In this document: in pieces, positions 55,883 through 64,000 of the stretch
How the letters are laid out: every line of letters starts with the position of its first letter
Position numbering within the stretch: position 1 is the first letter of the stretch
NCBI GenBank assembly: GCA_030035585.1
Contig: CM057471.1
Span: 98,358,819 to 98,422,818, forward strand
Length of the DNA stretch: 64,000 nucleotides
Reading direction: 5' to 3'
DNA from: Dugong dugon
Taxonomy: Eukaryota; Chordata; Mammalia; Sirenia; Dugongidae
The notes under the pieces: generated by a model
Told to the model about the DNA's origin: nothing
The model's database searches: none
What the model saw: only the letters and a program-made list of their open reading frames with translations
Position numbers and translations under genes: made by a program

Positions 55883-57439
55883 GCTATAAACTTAGAATCT
55901 GAGCATCCTCCCTCTGTGCCCCTATAATTCACTTCCCTGCTCCTCCATAAGAAAAGAGCAGACAGGGCTAGTTCATGGGGCTTTTCTTACATTAATAGGG
56001 CCACAGTCATCAGGGCTCCTTGTTCTAGAGGCAGGCTCCACAGTACTTCAGGAGGTCCCAGGGAATGCCCTTCTCCTTTCCAACAAAAGATTCATAAAAA
56101 ATATGAATATGCAAAGGCCCCAAATGCCTCTGTTTCTTTACGGTTTGTTTTGAAAAATGCATTTCTTTACTTTTCAACAGCATTGACATTTCCCCTTTTC
56201 CTACAATTTCCTTCTTAGAGTCAAGAACACAATTTTAAAAAGTCTTGTAAATGTAAATCTCACATTATTGATGATCTAATTCCTTCTTGCCCCAATATCT
56301 CCAGGGCTCCCATCTTTTCCCATTTCCAGGAAAAAAGAGATTTTCTCTCTTGCTTACTGTTCTGTTGCAGATTTTTGGGCCTGTCTCTAAAACCTCCCTT
56401 GCCTCACTCTGCCTCTCAGCCCTTCCACTGCGTGTTAAAGAGAATTTCAGAGTTTAAATCAGAAAAAAATCACCCAGTCCACATGTCCAAATGCTTATCC
56501 CTGTCACCAGCAACACTTTTGTCTAACAATCCATGCTACGGTGTCCGTTTCGACCTCGAATCATTTATAAGGCAGGTCTCTCCCGACTCTGCCACCGGCA
56601 GAGAATAGGCTGCCTGCGTGGGTGGTCTGGGGCTTGGGAGCCGCAACTGTGAAGGAACAGATGACATCATGGATTCACATGGCAAGTTTATGAAGCCACA
56701 GTTCAACCTCCTGAGCGGTGGGCCGGAGTCGAGTGCATTATCTCTGCTGGAACATTCAGTGCCAGAGAGACTCGGGACGGGGGTCCTCAGACCTGGTATT
56801 TTTAACCTTGACAATCAAAAAGACGTAAAGGTTTATCTGCATTAAAGGGATTCTTGTGAAACTCTAAACGACAAATTCTGGGTGGAAAAATCATCGCCCC
56901 TGAGTGATTTTGCAAATACGCCTGCCAGTTTCTGCCCGTTGGAATCGCTAATTTGATTTTTTTTTTTTTTTCTCTCTCTCTCAAAAGGGCTGTTATTGGT
57001 CTTTCCTCAAACTTCTGAATTCTGGGCTGGCACAGAGGGGAACCAGACGGGACTCCCAGCTCCATCAGGCCCTGCAGGAATTTCAGTCTGGGATGAGAGC
57101 ACCTGCTACTCACGAGAGTCCCAGCCCAAAGACCTACCAAACTTTCTGGTAATGGGGGACTCTGCCCAAGTTGAAGAGTCTGAGGTTAGCTGCCTTAGAC
57201 AGCATCTTTCTCCCTGAAGCACGTCAGCTATGATACACGGGTGCTATTCTCTCTGCATATCTAACCTATTACAAGAAATTTCTCTTCCTTCCCTAGTTAG
57301 GTAGCATCATTTTAATAACTAATATATTTATTATGTTTGGGTAGTTCCCCTGGGAATAGTTACTGTCCACCTAAACTAAATAATTAGTTTCTAGCTATAA
57401 TCATTTCAGATTATCCTAGTGGTTAAATGCTTAGTGGAT
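55883..57439. other. Repeat-free block, candidate conserved noncoding region
   Basis: No interspersed repeat recognised over 1.5 kb apart from a T/CT run (56956-56983). 56560-56960 retains CpGs and contains TGACATCA (56662) and CTGCATTAA-type motifs. Overlapping frames in both directions (56375-57217, up to 112 codons) show no domain, so no gene is called. Confidence 0.38.
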
Positions 57440-57557
57440 ACAGTGAATGCTGGATCTGTCTCTTAATAGCTTAGTGATTTTTGGCACATGATTTAACCTC
57501 CTTGTGTCTCAGTTTCCTCATTTGAAAAATGGGATCATGATAATTAAGATCTAACTC
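57440..57557 (+). mobile_element. MIR SINE fragment
   Basis: TTTTTGGCACATGATTTAACC, GTCTCAGTTTCCTCATTTG, AAAATGGGATCATGATAATT. Confidence 0.82.
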
Positions 57558-57776
57558 ATAGTAAAAACTACAGCCTTCAGTATGGATTACACTTCAACAT
57601 AAAGAAAACAAAAATCATCACAAGTGGACCAGTAAACAACACCATGATAAACAGAGAAAATACAGAAGTTGTCAAGGATTTCATTTTACTTGGATGGACA
57701 ATCAATGCCCATGGAAGCAGCAGTCGAGAAATCAAATGACTTATTGCAGTGGGCAAATCTGCTTCAAAAGATCTCT
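57558..57776 (+). mobile_element. RTE LINE RT fragment, cut by L1-D
   Basis: Codes a decayed RTE RT segment (VVKDFILLG-type text; TGGACAATCAATGCCCATGG). It stops at CAAAAGATCTCT where L1-D begins; the remainder should lie beyond the L1 3' end, outside the window. Confidence 0.82.
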
Positions 57777-57791
57777 GTCGGAAAGGAGGGG

Positions 57792-57800
57792 CAAGATGGC
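57792..57800 (+). promoter_or_regulatory. YY1-type site at the L1-D start
   Basis: CAAGATGGC lies about 13 bases into the element, the same place and orientation as the YY1 site that sets the transcription start of human L1. L1-B has CAACATGGC and L1-C CAACGTGGC at this position. Confidence 0.75.
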
Positions 57801-58145
57801 ACTCTAGGCAGAAACACCACGCCGTCCCTCCATAGCAAAGATCCGAAAAACTAAGCCTAACAGAGAATCAACAATCCTGAAACCCTAGAACACCAAATGA
57901 AGAGATAAAGAACTCAGCCAAACACCAAACGGAGTGAGAATACTAAAAGAGAACGGAGAACGAGGAGAGACTCAGGCAGAGATTCCTTACCAGCTAACGC
58001 AGCGCGGATCCACCATCTTGGATTCCTATAGGAGACCAGCAAACGGGAGAGCAGCCTTGCAGAGCATCTGGTCGGAGACAGAACGACCGGTAAACTGTGG
58101 TGCGCACTCTCCCACCACCCACCCCTCTCCGCCTCAGCTGGGGAT

Positions 58146-58780
58146 CCCCTGCTCTCCGTGGCCAGGGTCCCTGAGCTGGGGGGCGCCGGTGCTTGGATTC
58201 CGCGCGCCCGGGCTGGAGGCTTTCTGGGAGCCGTTTGCTGGCACCTAGCGAACCTTTTTCTGCCGCCTCCCCCTCCTTTTGCCTGGGTGCCTGGTTCCGA
58301 GTGCTGTCTCTGCTCTCTCCTGCGGGGCTGTAGGGCTGCGTGCCGGCGTGTGGCTGTTTCTAGGTCTGGGCTCCCACGTGGGTGGGATCCCGGGGCCTTT
58401 GTTCGTTCGCCCCTCTGCTTTCCGTGGCCGGAGTCCCTGAGCTGGGGGGCGCTGGTGCTTGGAGTCCGTGCGCCCGGGCTGGGGGCTTTCTGGGAGCTGT
58501 TTGCTGGCCGCTAGCGAGCCTTTTTCTGCCGCCTCCCCCTCCTTTTGCCTGGGTGCCTGGTTCCGAGTGCCGTCTCTGCTCTCTCCTGCGGGGCTGTAGG
58601 GCTGCGTTCGGGCGTATGGCTGTTTCCAGGTCTGGGATCCCGCGCGGGTGGGATCCTGGGGCCTTTGTTCGTTGGCCCCTCTGCTCCCCGTGGCCACTGT
58701 CACTTAACCCCGAGACTACCGGCTTCTTGGAATTCACGCCCCTGAGTGGGGGCTCTCTGGGTCCCATTTGTAGGCACTGA
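58146..58780 (+). promoter_or_regulatory. L1-D 5'UTR tandem monomers (266-bp period)
   Basis: Two GC- and CpG-rich units: CTGAGCTGGG occurs at 58171 and 58437, and CCGTGGCC ends at 58163, 58429 and 58695, giving period 266. A shorter, diverged third unit follows to about 58780. L1-B and L1-C seem to have only one unit. The layout recalls the promoter monomers of mouse L1. Long frames on both strands here are by-products of GC content. Confidence 0.9.
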
Positions 58781-59480
58781 CTGCTGGAGTTGCCCTTTTT
58801 TTTTTTTTTTTCTCAATTTTATTTTTCTTCCTTTTTTGATTACTTTTGTCATCTTTTACCTCTTTTTCCCTTTTGTCTTTCTTCATTGCTTAATTTCTCG
58901 TCTCTCTATCTCTTCCTTCTCTTTCTGATCCCTGAATACCAGGCGATGTATGCCTCTGTACCTTCTGGCCAGGCTGAGCTGTGAAAATTGAGACCGACTC
59001 CCCCAGACCTCATAGCTGCATCGGTGGGATCCCTGGGAACTTTGCAGTTCTTTAACTTTTCTGATTTTTATCTGGTCATTCTTTCCATTTCTTTCTCTTC
59101 CCCCTTCTGGTTTCCTCCATCCCATAGTCTCTCATCCGTACATTCCAACGACAAGCTCCCCTAGCATTCTTTTATGTTTGTACGCTTTTTGCTCCTCCTC
59201 CTCTCTCCTCTCTCCCATATCCAGCTTAGCTTCACACATAACCATCTTCCCGCTGCACCCTACCTACCTGCACCGTGCACTAGACATCACATCACCAAGC
59301 AGTGCAGGCACGCCCTATTGGAACCTGCCCAGCACTGACTACCGACCGTCCTGGTGGCTGCGGTGAGTGCCACAAGCAACCCATCCCAGTGGCTCCTCCT
59401 CAACTAGATCTGCCCAGCTGTACCACAACAACGAAAAAAAAAAAAATCTACAATCAATAAACGAGAGAAATATCTACTGA

Positions 59481-60530
59481 ATGCCCCGAAAACAGCAAAC
59501 AATATCAAAACATTTACAAAAACAAGACAAGATGGCTCCAATAGGCGTCCAAATTAAAACACCAGATAACTCTCCTCTGGAAGAAAATGCGCTAGAAGTA
59601 CCTGATACGGAACTCAAATCACTAATACTCAGAATTTTCCAAGAACTGAGGCAAAAAGCTGACAAACATGAGGAAAAAAAAGACAAATTTATGGAAAATA
59701 CAGACAAAAAATTGGAAGAATTCAGGAAGATGATGCAAGAACAAAATGCCAAAATAAATTCACAACTCGAAATTATACAAAAACAACAATTAGAAATCCA
59801 AAAGATAAACAACAAGATTTCAGAAATGGAAGGTGTCATAGAAGGGCTGAGAAGTGGATTTGAAACCATGGAAGACAGGATCAGTGGAACTGAAGACAAA
59901 CACTTGGATACAACTCTGTTTCAGGAAAACTCAGAAAAAAGAACAAAGAAAAATGAAGAGACCCTGAGAGTTATGTGGGACACAATTAAAAGCAAAAACT
60001 TACGAGTGATTGGCATACCAGAACAGGGGGAGAAAACAGAAAACACAGAGAGGATCATTGAGGAACTGCTGACAGAAAACTTTCCCAATATCATGAAAGA
60101 TGAAAAGCTGGTCATCCAAGAAGCTCAACGAACCCCATATAGAAGAGACCCCAAAAGAAAATCACCAAGACATATCATATTCACACTCGCTAAAACTAAA
60201 GACAAACAAAGAATCCTGAGAGCAGCTCGTGAAAAACAAGAAGTCACATACAGAGGAGAAACAATAAGACTAAGCTCAGATTATTCGGCAGAAACCATGC
60301 AGGCAAGAAGGCAATGGGATGACATATATAAAATCTTGAAAGAAAAAAATTGTCAGCCAAGAATAATATATCCTGCAAAACTCTCATTCAGATTTGATGG
60401 TGAAATTAGGTCATTTCCAGATAAACAGAAACTAAAGGAATATGCAAAAGTCAAACCAAACTTACAAGAATTATTAAAGGGAGTTCTTCGATCTGAGGAC
60501 AAACAGCTTAAGCCCTCAGGCAGGACCTAG
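59481..60530 (+). CDS. L1 ORF1p, intact (349 aa)
   Basis: RNA-binding, nucleic-acid-chaperone protein of the L1 particle; it coats L1 RNA in the cytoplasm and partners ORF2p. A long heptad-rich, K/E/Q-rich coiled coil spans about residues 43-165, an RRM about 172-262 (LRVIGIPEQ start) and a C-terminal domain about 263-330 (RIIYPAKLSF). Human ORF1p is 338 aa, so the length is right. The start ATG is at 59481, but the codon aligned to the L1-C start is ATA, and the first ~15 residues read in a different frame from L1-C before rejoining it at Lys17-Met18. No internal stop. Whether the element is expressed cannot be seen. Confidence 0.95.
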   Translation: MPRKQQTISKHLQKQDKMAPIGVQIKTPDNSPLEENALEVPDTELKSLILRIFQELRQKADKHEEKKDKFMENTDKKLEEFRKMMQEQNAKINSQLEIIQKQQLEIQKINNKISEMEGVIEGLRSGFETMEDRISGTEDKHLDTTLFQENSEKRTKKNEETLRVMWDTIKSKNLRVIGIPEQGEKTENTERIIEELLTENFPNIMKDEKLVIQEAQRTPYRRDPKRKSPRHIIFTLAKTKDKQRILRAAREKQEVTYRGETIRLSSDYSAETMQARRQWDDIYKILKEKNCQPRIIYPAKLSFRFDGEIRSFPDKQKLKEYAKVKPNLQELLKGVLRSEDKQLKPSGRT

Positions 60531-60773
60531 GACCTAGGACGCAGGTTAACATGAACCAGATACCATTCTAGGAACTGAACTACAGACGACTTTCCAAAAA
60601 CAAAAGACATACAACAGGGAATCAGAGAAATCAATCAAAGGATGACAACAACATCAAAACAATGAAAGAGGGAACAAACGGCATAGGTATAGAACCTTCT
60701 AAAGGAGAAGAAGGCAAGGCGATACCAAGTAACGGTAGACTGCTTCAAAATTATAAAGATAAGGGTAAAATTC

Positions 60774-60965
60774 ATGGTAACCACAAAAAAAGTTAACAAA
60801 CCAACTCATAAAAATAAAGACGAAAAACATAATGTCTCAACAAAAACAAAACCTACAAAAACAAAAGAAATGAACACAAAATCCACAAACAAAAGGAACT
60901 CAGCACAAGAGAGTAAGAAGAACAAAGAAAACGTCAGCATCACAAAAAAAAGCACTACAAAATGA
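60774..60965 (+). CDS. Lysine-rich inter-ORF mini-ORF (63 codons), hypothetical
   Basis: Lies in the 431-bp gap between ORF1 and ORF2 (human L1 has about 60 bp). 18 of 63 residues are lysine, with much Thr, Asn and Ser. It ends at TGA overlapping the ORF2 ATG as ATGA (60962-60965), an arrangement that could favour termination-reinitiation. The same frame is recognisable in L1-B (KSTNKRNSAQE) and, in two pieces, in L1-C. The DNA is A-rich and T-poor on this strand, so an open frame may be due to composition alone. No function is assigned. Confidence 0.35.
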   Translation: MVTTKKVNKPTHKNKDEKHNVSTKTKPTKTKEMNTKSTNKRNSAQESKKNKENVSITKKSTTK

Positions 60966-63900
60966 CAGCAACAAACTCACATCTATCAATAATTACACTG
61001 AACGTAAATGGACTCAATGCACCCATAAAGCGACGGAGAGTGGCAGAATGGATAAGAAAACAGGATCCATCTATTTGCTGTCTACAAGAGACACATCTTA
61101 GAAACAAAGATGTGAATTTATTAAAAATCAAAGGTTGGAAAAAAATATATCAAGCTAACAACTATCAAAAAAGAGCAGGAGTGGCAATTCTAATCTCAGA
61201 TAAAATAGACTTTAAAACAAAATCTACCATAAAAGACAAAGAAGGACACTATATAATGATTAAGGGGATGATCCATCATGAAGACATAACCATAATAAAT
61301 ATCTATGCACCCAATGACAGGGCTCCAAAATACATAAAAAAAACTCTAACAGCACTGAAAAGAGAAATTGACAGTTCCACAATAATAGTAGGAGACTTCA
61401 ACACACCACTCTCAGTAAAGGACAGAACAACTAAAAAGAAACTCAGCAAAGATACAGAAGACCTAAAGGACACAATCAGCCAACTGGACCTCATAGACAT
61501 ATATAGAACAATCCATCCAACCGCTGCAAAGTACACATTCTTTTCCAATGCACATGGAACGTTCTCCAGAATAGACCACATCTTAGGCCACAGAGCAATC
61601 CTCAACAAAATCCAAAATGCTGAGATAATTCACAGTATCTTCTCTGACCACAATGCCATCAAGGTAGAAATTAACACTAGAAAGAGCAAGGAAAAAAAAT
61701 CAAACACATGGAAACTGAATAATAATCTGCTTACACATCAATGGGTAATAGAAGAAATCAGAGATGGAATTAAAAAATTCCTAGAATCAAATGAAAATGA
61801 AAACACATCATACCAAAACCTTTGGGACACAGCAAAGGCAGTCCTCAGAGGACAATTTATAGCAATAGATGCACATATCAAAAAAGAAGAAAGGGACAAA
61901 ATCAAAACATTAACTACAGAACTCAAACAAATAGAAAGAGAACAACAAAAAAAGCCTACAACCACGGGAAGAAAGGAAATAGTAAAGATCAGAGCAGAAA
62001 TCAATGAAATAGAGAACAGAAAAACAATAGAAAGAATCAAAAAACCAAAAGTTGGTTCTTTGAAAGAATCAACAAAATCGACAAACCACTGGCCAGACTG
62101 ACAAAAGAAAAACAGCAGAGGGCACAAATAACCCAAATAAGAAATGAAATGGGGGACATTACAACAGACCCAACTGAAATAAAAAGGATTATAACAGAAT
62201 ATTATGAAAAACTATATTCCAACAAATTTGAAAACCTAGAGGATATGGATAAATTTCTAGAAACATACGGCCTACCCAAACTACAACAAAGTGATATTGA
62301 AAATCTGAACAGACCCATAACAAGAGAAGAGATTGAAAAGGTAATAAAAAAACTCCCAACCAAAAAAAGCCCTGGCCCAGATGGCTTCACTGGAGAATTC
62401 TACAAAACATTTACAGAAGAGCTCGTACCAGTTCTACTCAAGTTATTTCAGAGCATAGAAGAGGAAGCAACACTTCCAAATTCATTCTATGAAGCCAGCA
62501 TAACGCTGATACCAAAACCAGGCAAAGACATCACAAAAAAAGAAAATTACAGACCAATATCTCTCATGAATATAGATGCAAAAATTCTGAACAAAATTCT
62601 AGCCAATAGAATTCAGTATCATATCAAAAAAATAATACACCACGACCAAGTAGGATTCATACCAGGTATGCAAGGATGGTTTAACATTAGAAAATCCATC
62701 AACGTAATCCACCACATAAATAAAAGGAAAGAAAAAAATCACATGATTATCTCAATTGATGCAGAAAAGGCATTTGACAAAGTCCAACACCCATTCCTGA
62801 TAAAAGCTCTCAATAAAATAGGTATAGAAGGGAAATTTCTCAACATAATAAAGGGCATCTATGCAAAACCAACAGCCAACATCATTCTTAATGGAGAAAG
62901 GCTGAAAACATTCCCCCTGAAAACAGGAACAAGACAAGGATGCCCTTTATCACCACTCCTATTTAACATTGTGCTGGAAGTTCTAGCTAGAGCAGTAAGG
63001 CAAGAGAAAGAAATAAAGGGCATCCAAATTGGTAATGAAGAAGTTAAACTCTCCCTGTTTGCAGATGATATGATACTATACATAGAAAACCCTAAAGACT
63101 CCACGAGAAATTTACTGGAACTAATAGAAAGATTCAGCAGAGTAGCAGGATACAAGATAAACATTCAAAAATCAGTTGGATTCCTATACACCAGTAAAGA
63201 GAACGATGAAAAGGAGATCAGGAAATCAATACCATTTTCAATAGCCCCTAAAAAGATAAAATATTTGGGAATAAATCTGACCAGGAATATAAAAGACCTA
63301 TACAAAGAAAACTACAAAACACTGCTGCATGAAACCCAAAGGGATCTACATAAATGGAAAAACATACCATGCTCATGGATAGGCAGACTCAACATTGTGA
63401 AAATGGCAATTCTACCTAAAGCAATCTACAAATACAATGCAATTCCGATACAAATACCAACAACATTCTTCAAAGAGATGGAAAAACTAATTATTAACTT
63501 TATATGGAAAGGGAAGAAACCCCGAATAAGTAAAGCACTACTGAAGAAGAAGAATAAAGTTGGAGGACTCACACTACCTGACTTGAGAACCTACTATACA
63601 GCTACAGTACTCAAAACAGCCTGGTACTGGTACAACAACAGAGACATTGACCAATGGAACAGAATTGAGAACTCAGATGTAAATCCATCCACCTACGGTC
63701 ACCTGATTTTTGACAAGGGCCCAAAATACATCAAATGGGGAAAAGACAGTCTTTTTAACAAATGGTGCTGGCAAAACTGGATATCCATTTGTAGAAAAAT
63801 GAAACAGGACCCATACCTCACACCATATACAAAAACTACTTCAAAATGGATCAAAGACCTGAATATAAAGCCTCAAACTATAAAATTCATAGAAGAAAAA

Positions 63901-64000
63901 ATAGGACCAACACTTCAGACCTTAATACATGGCATTAACAGGATACAAACCATAAACATCAACACAAAAAACCCAACAGATAAACTAGATAATTGGGATC
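60962..64000 (+). pseudogene. L1-D ORF2p, one frameshift, continues past the window end
   Basis: Endonuclease-reverse transcriptase. The first frame (60962-62101) holds the whole AP-like endonuclease with N14, E43 (LQETHL), D145 and N147 (GDFNTPLS), D205 and H230 (SDH) all present at human L1 numbering. Near 62036-62048, AATCAAAAAACC lacks one base relative to the other copies (AATCAACAAAACC-type), shifting the frame at about codon 360 to a TGA. In the +1 frame translation resumes and I find no stop to 64000: Z region, RT with [10 protein letters not shown] and FADD (D702, D703 in human numbering) and thumb. About 1013 of about 1275 codons are in the window. The lesion could be real or a sequencing error. 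Confidence 0.93.

Larger units (their letters stand above)
57779..64000 (+). mobile_element. L1-D: young, near-intact L1 retrotransposon (3' end outside window)
   Basis: Full 5' end, 5'UTR 57779-59480, ORF1 59481-60530, inter-ORF 60531-60961, ORF2 from 60962. Only one disabling lesion is visible: a one-base deletion in ORF2 near 62040. Inserted in an RTE relic. By contrast L1-A, -B and -C are full of lesions. Confidence 0.96.

Noticed and set aside
58158-58780. Plus-strand frames of 118 and 132 codons in the L1-D 5'UTR
   Set aside because: They restart in each 266-bp monomer and shift phase (266 is not a multiple of 3); by-product of tandem GC-rich DNA.
59474-59899. 141-codon minus-strand frame
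   Set aside because: Antisense shadow of the intact ORF1 coiled coil.

Overview
The window is mammalian nuclear DNA, most likely from a paenungulate afrotherian, with elephant as the best guess. The main reason is the dispersed SINEs: at least 18 copies on both strands have a tRNA-Asn-like head (A box like TGGCACAGTGGT, B box GTTCGAATCC) and a 3' end that matches the end of RTE (BovB-like) retrotransposons. This is the AfroSINE architecture known from Afrotheria. RTE copies, L1s of one distinctive family, MaLR and other LTRs, MIR, L2, L1M and hAT/MER relics fill most of the rest. I found no host protein-coding gene, tRNA or rRNA gene, or CRISPR array. Organism assignment is inference from repeat content.

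Layout. 1-10982: two L1s on the minus strand, back to back. L1-A is cut by the window edge and truncated at its 5' end; L1-B is full length. Half a MaLR LTR follows at 10986. 11-31 kb: old low-copy DNA with MIR, L2, MER5, MER3, a hairpin-shaped hAT-like MITE in two places, LTRs (one solo LTR with an exact 5-bp target duplication), AfroSINEs and RTE pieces. One 1.36-kb unit here looks like an L1 3' transduction (15056-16420). 31198-39053: a second full-length minus-strand L1 (L1-C). 39-57.8 kb: the most gene-desert-like part. It has SINEs, long RTE-tailed elements, tRNA-Gly-headed SINEs, a hAT copy with 8-bp target duplication and several repeat-free blocks that could hold conserved regulatory DNA. 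57779-64000: a young plus-strand L1 (L1-D) running off the right end.

L1-D is the most interesting element. Its 5'UTR starts with a YY1-type site at the position used by human L1 and contains two 266-bp GC-rich tandem units plus a decayed third. ORF1 is intact (349 codons). A 431-bp inter-ORF region carries a lysine-rich 63-codon ORF that overlaps the ORF2 start as ATGA. ORF2 keeps every visible endonuclease and RT catalytic residue and is open for about 1013 codons to the window end, except for a single one-base deletion near codon 360. L1-A, -B and -C are decayed relatives.

The mobile elements form a working set. L1 supplies its own retrotransposition and mobilises flanking DNA. RTE is the presumed enzyme source for the SINEs and long RTE-tailed elements, which share its 3' end. 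Boundaries of old repeats are approximate, usually within 10-30 bases, except where a target-site duplication is given.
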